DNA of 64,000 nt from Nocardiopsis sp. CC223A (lineage in GTDB: Bacteria > Actinomycetota > Actinomycetes > Streptosporangiales > Streptosporangiaceae), in the NCBI RefSeq assembly GCF_030766825.1, contig NZ_JASFDV010000014.1, forward strand, positions 1 to 64,000, in the 5' to 3' direction. Below the pieces are notes generated by a model that saw only the letters and a program-made list of their open reading frames with translations, was not told the DNA's origin and did no database searches. Position numbers and translations under genes: made by a program. Of this stretch, positions 53,308-63,020 are shown one piece after another (the stretch's first letter is position 1; each line of letters begins with the position of its first letter).

Positions 53308-54837
53308 GTGATCAACCTCGACCGGCTCGTCAACGTTCTGGGCGGCTACGGCGCCCACCTGGTCGGTGACGGCCACCTGCGCCGCCGCGAGCTGCGCAGC
53401 GTCGCCATGCACGACCCCACCGACGACGCGCCGCCGCCGGGCGACGCCTTCCTCGCGGTGGGGATCGACGCCTCCGCCACCGCCCTGCGGCTGGCCGAAC
53501 AGGCCCGCGCCGTCGTCGTCATCGTCCGCTCCGCCACCGGGCCCGCGGCCGGTATCCGCGCCGAGCTGCGCGAACGCGGCATCGCCATGGTCGTGGTCGA
53601 GCCCGCCGTGTCCTGGAGCCAGATCTCCGGCATCGTCTACGGGCTCGTGCTGGAGGGCCGCGAGACGGAGTCCGGGCGCGGGCCCAGCGACCTCTTCGCC
53701 CTGGCCGACACCGTCGCCGCCGAGGTCGGGTCGCCCGTCGTCATCGAGGACCGGGCCTGGCGGGTGATCGCCTACTCCGCCGGGCAGGCCGACACCGACC
53801 GGGCCCGCCGGGACACCGTCATCGCCCGGCGCGCCCCCGCCGGGATCCGCGACCGCCTGGAGTCCGACGGGACCGCGGCCCGGCTGGCCGCCGCCGACGC
53901 GCCGCTGTACGTGCCCGCCCTGCCGGAGTTCGGGATGGGCGGGCGCACCGCCGTGCCGATCCGGGTGGGCCGCGAACTCCTCGGCTCGCTGTGGGCGGTC
54001 GGGGACACGCCCCTGGACGCCGAGAGGGCCCGGGCGCTGAGCGAGGGCGCCCGCACGGTGGGCCTGCACATGCTGCGCGCCCGGGTGAGCAGCGACCTGG
54101 AGCGCCAGGTGGAGTCGGAGTCGGTCATCGACCTGCTGGAGGGGTCGGAGGACCCGGAGCGGGCCGCCGACCGGATCGGGCTGCCCGCCGACGGGCTGCG
54201 GGTCATCGCTCTGCACGCCCGGGCCGCGCCGCCCGACGCCGCCGTCCTGCATCTGTTCGAGCAGGTCACCACCGGATTCGGCTGGTCGCGTCCGGGGCGC
54301 AGCACCCTGCTGGGGACCACCGTCTACACGGTGCTGCCCTGCGCCGGGGAGGTCGCCCCGGCCCTGGAGTGGGTCCGTGCCACGGTGCGCGGCCTGCCCG
54401 CCCACCCCGGCGTGGCCGCCGGGGTGGGCGGCGCGGCGGGCGCGGGAGACCTGCCCGCCGGCCGTCAGGAGGCCGACGAGTGCCTGATCCTGGCGGGGGA
54501 CCGCGCCGCCCCCGTGGTCTACGACGACGCCTGGGACGAGGTGCTGCTGCGCCGCCTGCGGCTGTCCGCCGAGGCCGGGCGGCTGCCCGGCCGCAACCCG
54601 GTGGCGGTGCTGGCCCGCCATGACGCCGACCAGGGGACCGAGTACACCGGCACGCTGCGGGCCTGGCTGTACGCGCACGGCGACCCGGCCGTCGCCGCCG
54701 AGCTGCTGGGCGTGCACCCCAACACGGTCCGCTACCGGCTGCGCCGCCTGCGCGGCGTCGCCGACCTGCGCTTGCACGAACCCCGGGCGCGCGTCGCGCT
54801 CACCGTCGCCCTCGCCGCCCTGCCCGAGGACCCCTGA
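53308..54837 (+). CDS. PucR/CdaR-family transcriptional regulator
   Basis: A 509-residue regulator. The N-terminal PucR-like domain runs to ~150 residues (FLAVGIDASATALRLAEQAR and IAMVVVEPAVSWSQISGIVY), followed by a GAF-like middle (VAAEVGSPVVIEDRAWRVIAY, RTAVPIRVGRELLGSLWAVG) and a GGDEF-like/CdaR block. The C-terminal HTH_30 domain reads AELLGVHPNTVRYRLRRLRG, the diagnostic feature. Relatives control purine, aldehyde, proline or amino-acid catabolism. GTG 53308 has GGAGGAGG seven bases upstream. It is convergent with the small membrane gene. Confidence 0.9.
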   Translation: MINLDRLVNVLGGYGAHLVGDGHLRRRELRSVAMHDPTDDAPPPGDAFLAVGIDASATALRLAEQARAVVVIVRSATGPAAGIRAELRERGIAMVVVEPAVSWSQISGIVYGLVLEGRETESGRGPSDLFALADTVAAEVGSPVVIEDRAWRVIAYSAGQADTDRARRDTVIARRAPAGIRDRLESDGTAARLAAADAPLYVPALPEFGMGGRTAVPIRVGRELLGSLWAVGDTPLDAERARALSEGARTVGLHMLRARVSSDLERQVESESVIDLLEGSEDPERAADRIGLPADGLRVIALHARAAPPDAAVLHLFEQVTTGFGWSRPGRSTLLGTTVYTVLPCAGEVAPALEWVRATVRGLPAHPGVAAGVGGAAGAGDLPAGRQEADECLILAGDRAAPVVYDDAWDEVLLRRLRLSAEAGRLPGRNPVAVLARHDADQGTEYTGTLRAWLYAHGDPAVAAELLGVHPNTVRYRLRRLRGVADLRLHEPRARVALTVALAALPEDP

Positions 54838-54844
54838 CCCCCGG

Positions 54845-55459
54845 TCAGCCCCGGTAGGGGTATCCGCCGCGTTCGGCGATCAGGCGCTTCCTGTGCTTGC
54901 CGCGGCGCACGGCGGTGGTGATGATGAGGATCAGCCCGAGGGCCAGTCCGGCCAGCGGGATGAGGAAGAACGCGGCCAGGGCGCCCGCGATGTCCCCGGC
55001 CATACCGAAGTCCGCCGGGACCGCGGCCACGGCGTAGGAGGCGTCCCGGGCGCCCTCGCACACCAGCGTGTACTCGCCCGACTCCTGCGGAGAGGCCGCA
55101 CCGACCAGGGTCCACTCCGCGGTCTCGTGGGTGAACCCCGGGTCCGAGAACCCGACCGGTTCCCCGGCGGGGGCGACCAGGCCGCAGTCGTCGGGGGAGC
55201 CCAGGGCGGAGGTGGAGTACAGCGCGACGATCGCGGTCTCGGTGCCCGGGGTGTGCGAGAAGGCGCCCTCACCGCTGCCCGGCACCTCCACGGCGAGGTC
55301 CGGCAGTGCCACCGCCCGGGCGATGAAGAAGACGAAGAGCACGATCCCGGCGATGCCGCCGAGCACGATGGCGAGGCCGCCCGCCCAGTAGCCCGCCCGG
55401 CCGGGGCGCAGCTCGGCGGGGTCGACCCGGGGCGGTGTCGGCGGCTGCTGTGCGTACAT
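54845..55459 (-). CDS. Predicted membrane protein of unknown function
   Basis: A 204-residue protein with two helices, one near residues 22-47 (WAGGLAIVLGGIAGIVLF) and one near 162-188 (AALAAFFLIPLAGLALGLIL). The ~115 residues between them are extracellular, with two cysteines (DDCGLV and LVCEGA), the likely disulfide pair, and beta-rich sequence resembling an Ig-like fold. A Pro-rich stretch opens the protein and a basic tail (RRGKHRKR) ends it. ATG 55459 follows GGAGAA. I do not recognise a family. Confidence 0.75.
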   Translation of the reverse strand: MYAQQPPTPPRVDPAELRPGRAGYWAGGLAIVLGGIAGIVLFVFFIARAVALPDLAVEVPGSGEGAFSHTPGTETAIVALYSTSALGSPDDCGLVAPAGEPVGFSDPGFTHETAEWTLVGAASPQESGEYTLVCEGARDASYAVAAVPADFGMAGDIAGALAAFFLIPLAGLALGLILIITTAVRRGKHRKRLIAERGGYPYRG

Positions 55460-55761
55460 GGTCGTTCTCCCGATTCTCCTGCGCCCGCCCCGACCCGCGG
55501 TGCGGGGCGAATCCTCGGCCGGCGCGCTCACCACGGTGAGACGGAGGCCGGAGCGCGCGGGTTGCGGTCCGTGGCCGACCGCACATGCGGACGTTCATGA
55601 CATGTGGTGACGAACGGGTGCGATCCATCGCCGGTTGCGCGGAACCCCTTGTCATCAGCCCCGTACCCGGTTTGAATCGTGGGATCCCCACCTCGACGGG
55701 GGTGAGCCGGGCCGGGCCGCGCCGCGGCCCGACGCCGCCTCACGCACAGGGGGAGGCCGTG
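55460..55761. promoter_or_regulatory. Divergent intergenic region between membrane protein and GAF regulator
   Basis: No gene is present in this 302-base gap. It contains the exact inverted pairs CTCACC-AC-GGTGAG (55527-55540) and CACATG...CATGTG (55582-55606), possible regulator sites. The RBS of the following gene (GGGGGAGG) ends the gap. Confidence 0.45.
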
Positions 55762-57048
55762 ATGCCCTGGACATGGAACGCCTGGCCGTGGGACGCCGAT
55801 CCCGACGCCGTGCGCAAGGACGTCGCGCTCGCCCACGAGGACTTCACCGGCTCCGGCCGGGTGCGCGGCACCGTCCGCCCGGTCGTCGGCGAATCCTGGC
55901 GGCGCAGCGCCCGCCTGGGCATCGACCCGGACGGCGTCTCCCCGCGCATCGAACTGTCCGGCTCCGACCTCGCCGACTACCGCGATGCCCACCCGCTGGC
56001 CGCCACCCTGCCGCTGCTGCGCAGGCTGCTGCTGGACACCGCGCCGGGGCCGCAGATCGTCGCCGTCGGCGACGCCGCTGGCCGACTGCTGTGGGTGGAG
56101 GGCGACCACCGGCTGCGCAGCAAAGCCGAGGACATGCGCTTCGTCGAAGGCGCCAACTGGCACGAACGGTCGGCGGGCACCAACGCCCCCGGCATCGCAC
56201 TCGCCCTGGACCACGAGGTGCAGGTGTTCGCCAGCGAGCACTTCGCCCGCAGCGTCCAGCCGTGGAGCTGCTCGGCCGCGCCCCTGCACGACCCCGACAC
56301 CGGGGCGCTGCTGGGCGTCCTCGACATCACCGGCGAGGACCTGGTGGCCTCTCCCCAGGCGCTGGCCCTGGTGCGGGCCGCGGCCACCGCGGCCGAGATG
56401 GAGCTGAGGGCCCGCCGCATCGCCGGGGTGCTGCCCGGTCCGCGCCCGTCCCCGGACGACCCCGCGCGGGTGCCCGACCACCTCATGCTCGAAGTCCTGG
56501 GCCGCGACGGTGCCCGGCTCACCGTGGACGGGCGCGCCACGGAGCTGAGCGCCCGCCACTCCGAGATCCTCCTGCTGCTGTCGTCCGCCCCGCGCGGGCT
56601 GAGCGGCGCCGCCCTGGGCGCCCGGCTGCACGAGCGCGACAGCGCCCCGGTGACGGTCCGCGCCGAGATGTCCCGGCTGCGCCGCCTGATCGGCCACGAC
56701 CTGCTGGCCTCGCGTCCCTACCGGCTGCTGTGCCCGCTGCCCACCGACGCCGACACGGTGCGCGAGCGGCTGTCCGGCGGTGACCGGACCGGCGCCCTGC
56801 GCGCCTACCGGGGGCCGGTGCTGCCCGGCTCGGAGGCCCCGGGGGTGATCGAGATCCGCGAGGGCCTGGACGCCGAGCTGATCGGCGCGCTCGACGGGGA
56901 GAAGGACCCCCGCGCCCTGCTGGCCTGGGCCGAGCACCCCGAGTGGCGCGACGACCCCCGGGTGCTGAGCGCCGTGCTGCGCTCCCTGGACCCCGACTCG
57001 CCGAGCCACGCCGCCCTGCGCGGACGGCTGCGCTGGCTGGGGGAGTGA
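55762..57048 (+). CDS. GAF-domain transcriptional regulator (AcoR-like, without sigma-54 domain)
   Basis: A 428-residue regulator. The N-terminal GAF part is like that of AcoR/AdhR proteins: VGESWRRSARLGIDPDGV, the middle HPLAATLPLLRRLLLD, and the ligand pocket FVEGANWHERSAGTNAPGIA (a hallmark), then FARSVQPWSCSAAPLHDP. The AAA+ sigma-54 module of AcoR is missing; the C-terminal third instead has a winged-helix-like segment (LSARHSEILLLLSSAPRGLS). In actinomycetes such genes sit next to aldehyde dehydrogenase, as here. ATG 55762 follows GGGAGG by six bases. Confidence 0.88.
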   Translation: MPWTWNAWPWDADPDAVRKDVALAHEDFTGSGRVRGTVRPVVGESWRRSARLGIDPDGVSPRIELSGSDLADYRDAHPLAATLPLLRRLLLDTAPGPQIVAVGDAAGRLLWVEGDHRLRSKAEDMRFVEGANWHERSAGTNAPGIALALDHEVQVFASEHFARSVQPWSCSAAPLHDPDTGALLGVLDITGEDLVASPQALALVRAAATAAEMELRARRIAGVLPGPRPSPDDPARVPDHLMLEVLGRDGARLTVDGRATELSARHSEILLLLSSAPRGLSGAALGARLHERDSAPVTVRAEMSRLRRLIGHDLLASRPYRLLCPLPTDADTVRERLSGGDRTGALRAYRGPVLPGSEAPGVIEIREGLDAELIGALDGEKDPRALLAWAEHPEWRDDPRVLSAVLRSLDPDSPSHAALRGRLRWLGE

Positions 57049-57060
57049 CCACCCCCCGCG

Positions 57061-57107
57061 GCAACGCGGCTGCAACGTGCTCGCAACGTAGGCGTGACTA
57101 GCGTCAC
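57061..57107 (+). promoter_or_regulatory. Triple GCAACG operator and inverted repeat before aldehyde dehydrogenase
   Basis: GCAACG occurs at 57061, 57072 and 57083, exactly 11 bases apart, so all three face the same side of the helix. GTGAC-TAGC-GTCAC follows at 57094-57107. Together they sit 60-105 bases before the aldehyde dehydrogenase start, where an activator such as the adjacent GAF regulator would bind. Confidence 0.65.
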
Positions 57108-57166
57108 GGTCGTCGACCCCCGTTGATGACCGCCGGGTTCCCGCCCGGCGCATAAGGAGGCTCACC

Positions 57167-58689
<1,523 letters not shown>

Positions 58690-58690
<1 letters not shown>

Positions 58691-59073
58691 TGGACGCCGG
58701 GGCCGACGTGGAGCGGGTGGCCGTCACCGACGCGGCCGCCGCCCTGCTCCGCGACCTGCGGGCCGAGCACGGGCCGCTGATGTTCCACCAGTCCGGCGGG
58801 TGCTGCGACGGCAGTTCGCCCATGTGCTATCCGGCCGGGGAGTTCCGCACCGGGGCCTCGGACGTGCACCTGGGCGACCTGGACCCGGGGACGCCCGAGC
58901 CGGTGCCGGTGTGGATGTCCCGCTCCCAGTTCGAGCTGTGGAGCCACACCCACCTGACCATCGACGTCGTCCCCGGGCGCGGGGCCGGTTTCTCGTTGGA
59001 GGCGCCGACCGGCAACCGGTTCCTCATCCGCTCCCGACTGATGACCGACGCGGAGGCCGAACGCCTCCCGTGA
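58690..59073 (+). CDS. DUF779-domain protein
   Basis: A 127-residue protein of the DUF779 family. The cysteine-rich signature GPLMFHQSGGCCDGSSPMCY is complete, followed by PVWMSRSQFELWSHTHLTID. Genes of this family nearly always follow an aldehyde dehydrogenase of this type, but their role is unknown; the Cys/His content suggests a metal or redox function. ATG 58690 shares one base with the aldehyde dehydrogenase stop. Confidence 0.93.
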
Positions 59074-59134
59074 CCGACCACGGTGCCGCCCGGGCTACCC
59101 GCCCGGGACGGCCCATCCCAGGAGGGGAAGGAGA

Positions 59135-59167
59135 GGGCGGGCCCGGGGATGCTCCCCGGGCCCGCCC
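59135..59167. terminator. Bidirectional hairpin terminator
   Basis: A perfect 15-bp stem (59135-59149 with 59153-59167) and TGC loop lie between the DUF779 gene and the convergent mrp operon. It can end transcription from both sides. Confidence 0.88.
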
Positions 59168-59184
59168 GATCACCCCGTACCCCT

Positions 59185-59583
59185 TCACTCGGCCCGCCGG
59201 GCGGAGTCCTCCTCGCGCTTGCGCGCCAGCCGCTCGGCGAGGTCGTCGCGGACCAGCAGGTCCTCGCGGATGCGCCCGGTGCGGTAGCCCACCCGGGCGG
59301 CGATGTGCCCGGCCACCGGGATCGTGACGACCTGGAACAGGCCCACCAGCAGCAGGGTGCCGACGTTGAACACGTTGGTCTCCTCCACCGGCGCCAGGCG
59401 CAGCCCGATCCCCACCAGCACCAGCAGCATCCCCAGCACCTGCGGCTTGGCCGCGGTGTGCATCCGGGACAGCAGGTCGGGGAAGCGGATCAGGCCCACC
59501 GCCGCCACCACCGACAGCAGGGCCCCGGCCAGCAGGCACAGGATCGCGATCCAGTCGAGGACCGTGACGAGCTGATCGCTCAC
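59185..59583 (-). CDS. mrpG: Mrp Na+/H+ antiporter subunit G
   Basis: A 132-residue membrane subunit with three helices. It has the MnhG signature GLIRFPDLLSRMHTAAKPQV with its conserved His, followed by LLVLVGIGLRL and the third helix. A ~30-residue basic/acidic C-terminal tail (RDDLAERLARKREED) is added. MrpG is required for assembly of the antiporter. GTG 59583 overlaps the mrpF stop (GTGA). It is the last gene of the operon. Confidence 0.94.
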   Translation of the reverse strand: MSDQLVTVLDWIAILCLLAGALLSVVAAVGLIRFPDLLSRMHTAAKPQVLGMLLVLVGIGLRLAPVEETNVFNVGTLLLVGLFQVVTIPVAGHIAARVGYRTGRIREDLLVRDDLAERLARKREEDSARRAE

Positions 59584-59918
59584 GGCCGCCCCCCTTCCTC
59601 GTCGGCCGACGGGGCACCCGGGACCGGGTGGACGACATCGGTCGGGGTGGCCACGTGCTCCTCCGGGCGGCGGGCGACGAACTTCGCGATGCTGATCGTC
59701 GCCACGAAACCCACCAGCGACAGCACCATCAGGGTCGGCAGGACCGTGGGGTCGCGGTGGAGGGCGGCGTAGGCGCCGAGGCCGACCAGCGCCGAGGCGA
59801 GCAGCACGTCCACCGACAGCGCCCGGTCCAGGATGCTCGGGCCCAGCAGCAGGCGCACCATGCTCAGCAGGGACGCGACGGCGAGCAGGGCGGCGATGAC
59901 GGTCCACAGGGTGTTCAC
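59580..59918 (-). CDS. mrpF: Mrp Na+/H+ antiporter subunit F
   Basis: A 112-residue, three-helix subunit. The segment LLLGPSILDRALSVDVLL is typical of MrpF (the conserved Asp-Arg), followed by LPTLMVLSLVGFVATISIAKF. The C-terminus is a soluble Pro/Glu-rich tail. GTG 59918 overlaps the mrpE stop; the stop overlaps mrpG. Confidence 0.94.
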   Translation of the reverse strand: MNTLWTVIAALLAVASLLSMVRLLLGPSILDRALSVDVLLASALVGLGAYAALHRDPTVLPTLMVLSLVGFVATISIAKFVARRPEEHVATPTDVVHPVPGAPSADEEGGRP

Positions 59919-60532
59919 GCGCTCTCCTTCCCGGAGGGGGACGCCGCCTCCAGGGTCTCGATGTCCTCACGGGTGCCGAGGGCCCGCACGAGGAGACGCT
60001 CCAGGACCATGACGTCCCGGACCCCCTCCTCGATGCCCGCGTCGTCGGCGGCGCCCAGCACGTGGACGTACAGGATCCACTCGTCGCGCGAGACCTCGAC
60101 GATGACCGTGCCCGGGATGATCGAACTGGCGATGGCCGTGCACACCAGCATCAGGTCCGACTGCGTGCGCATCGGCACGGCCACCACCGAGCTGCGCACC
60201 TCGCCGGGGGAGAACACCTGGGCGGTCACCCGGAAGCTCGCCGTGAACATCTTCCCGATGATGTGCAGCACCAGGTGCGCCAGCGGGAGCGGGTGGAGGC
60301 GAAAGCCCGGGGTGATCGGCGGCAGCGGGAACACCAGCATGATCGCCACCGACACCAGGAAGCCCAGCACGAACAGGCCCAGGGACTCCCAGCGCCACTG
60401 GAACCCGTTGAACAGCAGCAGCCAGACCAGGGTCATGCCCAGCGCCACGGGGATCTGGACCTTGCCCAGCCGCCTCCGCAGCGCGGTCGCCCCGGCCCTC
60501 TTCCCGGCCTTCCCGACGTTCTGCGCGGTCAT
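59915..60532 (-). CDS. mrpE: Mrp Na+/H+ antiporter subunit E
   Basis: A 205-residue subunit with two or three N-terminal helices (PVALGMTLVWLLLFNGFQW and LGLFVLGFLVSVAIMLVFPL) and a soluble domain with the MnhE pattern TAIASSIIPGTVIVEV followed by LYVHVLGAAD. It modulates ion exchange in the complex. ATG 60532 overlaps the mrpD stop (ATGA). Confidence 0.94.
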   Translation of the reverse strand: MTAQNVGKAGKRAGATALRRRLGKVQIPVALGMTLVWLLLFNGFQWRWESLGLFVLGFLVSVAIMLVFPLPPITPGFRLHPLPLAHLVLHIIGKMFTASFRVTAQVFSPGEVRSSVVAVPMRTQSDLMLVCTAIASSIIPGTVIVEVSRDEWILYVHVLGAADDAGIEEGVRDVMVLERLLVRALGTREDIETLEAASPSGKESA

Positions 60533-62187
60533 CGGTCACCTCCCAGGACGGCCTCGATGTAGGGGGTACGGGCCAGCAGTTCGGTGGCCGCCTCCGAGGA
60601 GTAGGCGATCAGCGGGCCCGCGAACACCGTCAGGGCCAGGCCGAACCCCACCAGTGCGATCGTGGCGCCGACCATGGTCCTGGGCAGGGCCACCGAGGTC
60701 ACCAGCGGGGTGGACACCGTGGCCGTGCCGCCGATGCGGGAGGAGGGGCCCACGGCCTCGCCCGGACCCAGGGCCGCGGTCGAGGAGTCGTCGGCCTCGG
60801 TGTCCTCCAGCACGGTCCCGGGGTCGGCGACCTTGCCCTCGGAGGGCGCCCGCCAGAACGCGTAGTTCCACACGCGGGCGATCACGTACAGGGTCAGCAG
60901 ACTGGTCAGCACCGACGCGCCCACCAGCAGGTAGGCCAACGGGGTGCCCTCCTGCACACCGGCCTGGAGCAGGCCGACCTTGCCCAGGAAGCCCGACAGC
61001 GGCGGGATGCCGCCCAGGTTCATCGCCGGGATGAAGAACAGCACGGCCAGCAGCGGCGCGATCCGGATCAGTCCGCCCAGGTCGTCCAGGTTCGTGGACC
61101 CGCCGCGGCGCTCGATCAGACCCGTGGTCAGGAACAGCGTGGTCTGCACCGTGATGTGGTGGGCGATGTAGAACACCGCGCCCGCCAGGCCCATCTGGCT
61201 GCCCAGCGCCACCCCGAACACCATGTACCCGATATGGCTGATCAGTGTGAACGACAGCAGACGTTTGATGTCCGTCTGAGCCACGGCGCCCAGGATGCCC
61301 ATGATCATGGTCGCCAGCGCCACCCACATGAGCAGGTTGTTCAGGTCCTCGCCCGGGAAGAAGAGCGTGTGCGCGCGGATGATCGCGTACACGCCGACCT
61401 TGGTGAGCAGGCCCGCGAACACCGCGGTGACCGGTGCCGGGGCCGTCGGGTAGGAGTCGGGGAGCCAGGCGGCCAGCGGGAACACCGCGGCCTTGATGCC
61501 GAACGCGAAGAGCAGCATCACCTGGAGCACGATCTTGAGGTGGCCGTCCAGCTCCGGCAGCCGTTCGGCGAGCTGGGCCATGTTGACGGTGCCGGTCGCG
61601 CCGAAGGTGAGCGCGATCGCGATGAGGAACAGCACCGACGACACCAGGGACACCACCACGTAGATGGCGCCCGCCCGGATCCGCGACTGGGTCCCGCCCA
61701 GGGTCAGCAGCACGTAGCTGGCGGTCAGCAGGATCTCGAAGCCGACGTACAGGTTGAACAGGTCGCCGGCCAGGAAGGCGTTGGAGACACCGGCGACCAG
61801 GATCAGGTACGTGGGCTGGTACACCGACAGCGGCGCCACCTCGGCCCGGCTGGCCATGCCCTGACCGATGGAGTACACCAGCACGGCCAGGGTGATCGCC
61901 GCCGACACCGTCACCATGAGGGCGGACAGCCGGTCCGCCACCAGGGTGATGCCGATCGGCGCCTCCCAGCCGCCCACCTGCACGACCTGCGGACCCAGGG
62001 CGTCCGCGCCGAGCATCAGGACGAACCCGACGAACAGCACGAAGGTCAGCGCGATGATGCTCAGCCACTGCTGCACCTTGGGCCAGCGGCTGCCCATGGC
62101 CAGCTTGACCCCGGCCGCGAACAGCGGCACCACCACCGGGAGCGGGATGAGGTAGTGGAGGAGACCCGCGAAGTAGTCCCAACTCAT
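60529..62187 (-). CDS. mrpD: Mrp Na+/H+ antiporter subunit D
   Basis: A 552-residue, 14-helix subunit homologous to NuoM/N. Conserved features include FEILLTASYVLLTLGG (with the membrane Glu in GFEIL), IKAAVFPLAAWLPDSYPTAP with its key Lys, TDIKRLLSFTLISHIGYM and the later GIPPLSGFLGKVGLL with another Lys. It carries the proton channel of the antiporter. ATG 62187 lies two bases after the mrpC stop. A ~35-residue acidic loop (SEGKVADPGTVLEDTEADD) lies before the last helix. Confidence 0.96.
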   Translation of the reverse strand: MSWDYFAGLLHYLIPLPVVVPLFAAGVKLAMGSRWPKVQQWLSIIALTFVLFVGFVLMLGADALGPQVVQVGGWEAPIGITLVADRLSALMVTVSAAITLAVLVYSIGQGMASRAEVAPLSVYQPTYLILVAGVSNAFLAGDLFNLYVGFEILLTASYVLLTLGGTQSRIRAGAIYVVVSLVSSVLFLIAIALTFGATGTVNMAQLAERLPELDGHLKIVLQVMLLFAFGIKAAVFPLAAWLPDSYPTAPAPVTAVFAGLLTKVGVYAIIRAHTLFFPGEDLNNLLMWVALATMIMGILGAVAQTDIKRLLSFTLISHIGYMVFGVALGSQMGLAGAVFYIAHHITVQTTLFLTTGLIERRGGSTNLDDLGGLIRIAPLLAVLFFIPAMNLGGIPPLSGFLGKVGLLQAGVQEGTPLAYLLVGASVLTSLLTLYVIARVWNYAFWRAPSEGKVADPGTVLEDTEADDSSTAALGPGEAVGPSSRIGGTATVSTPLVTSVALPRTMVGATIALVGFGLALTVFAGPLIAYSSEAATELLARTPYIEAVLGGDR

Positions 62188-62189
62188 GC

Positions 62190-63020
62190 TCAGTCACTCC
62201 CTTGCAGGTCGCTGTCCTCGGCGCGGGCCAGACGCTCGCGCTCGGCCCGCATGGTCTGGGCGGCCTGGCGGCGCTGGGCCCGCACCCGGCGGCGCAGCTC
62301 GCGCCACAGCTCGCGTTCGGCGGCCCGGTCGGCCCGGCGGTGCTCGCGCAGCCGCCTGCGGCCCAGGCGGATGCGTCCGCGCAGCTCCTGCACCTGGGCG
62401 GTCATGGTCTCCGCCCGGTCGCTGAGGCGGCGCATGGTCTCCTGGGACTGCTCGTCGATCCCGCTCTCCTCGACCTCGACCTCGTAGCGGGCCAGCTCGG
62501 CCTGGGCGCGGGCGATCTCGGCCTTGATGCGGGCCTGCTCGGCCAGCTCCTGGGCGTCGGCCGCGGCGATGGTCGCCTGGAGCTCCGCCCGCTGGCGCCG
62601 GATGTCGGCCTTGAGCCGGCGGCGCTCGCGCACGAAGCGGCGGCGCAGCGCGCGCCGCCCCTCGCCCTGGACGATCCGGAGGTCCTCGGCGTCGTCCTGG
62701 ACCTCGTCGTTGCCCTCCAGCTGCCAGCTCCGGTAGGCCATGGCGAGCAGGAACGCCGTCACACCCAGGGTGATGACGATGGCCGTCAGGATCATCGCCT
62801 GCGGCAGCGGGTCGGTCATCTCCTGCGGTTCGCTGAACCACAGCAGCGGAGGCCCGCCCATGGTCCCGGCCATGGCCAGGATCATCAGGTTGACGCCGTT
62901 GCTGAGCACGATGAAGCCGAGCAGCACCCGGCTGAGGCTGCGCTCCAGCAGGAGCACCACCCCGACCGCGACGAGCACCCCGATCAGCAGGACGAGGGTG
63001 AGACTGGGCGAATCGTTCAC
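62190..63020 (-). CDS. mrpC: Mrp Na+/H+ antiporter subunit C with a long coiled-coil tail
   Basis: A 276-residue protein, twice the usual ~115-130 residues. The first ~115 residues are a standard MrpC/NuoK-like subunit: three helices with LLGFIVLSNGVNLMILA and DPLPQAMILTAIVITLGVTA. After helix 3 the protein continues for ~150 residues of strongly charged, Arg- and Glu-rich sequence (for example RRLKADIRRQRAELQATI and AEIARAQAELARYEVEVEE) that should form a cytoplasmic coiled coil. GTG 63020 overlaps the mrpA/B stop (GTGA). The tail is not a frameshift product: coding is continuous. Confidence 0.93.
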   Translation of the reverse strand: MNDSPSLTLVLLIGVLVAVGVVLLLERSLSRVLLGFIVLSNGVNLMILAMAGTMGGPPLLWFSEPQEMTDPLPQAMILTAIVITLGVTAFLLAMAYRSWQLEGNDEVQDDAEDLRIVQGEGRRALRRRFVRERRRLKADIRRQRAELQATIAAADAQELAEQARIKAEIARAQAELARYEVEVEESGIDEQSQETMRRLSDRAETMTAQVQELRGRIRLGRRRLREHRRADRAAERELWRELRRRVRAQRRQAAQTMRAERERLARAEDSDLQGSD

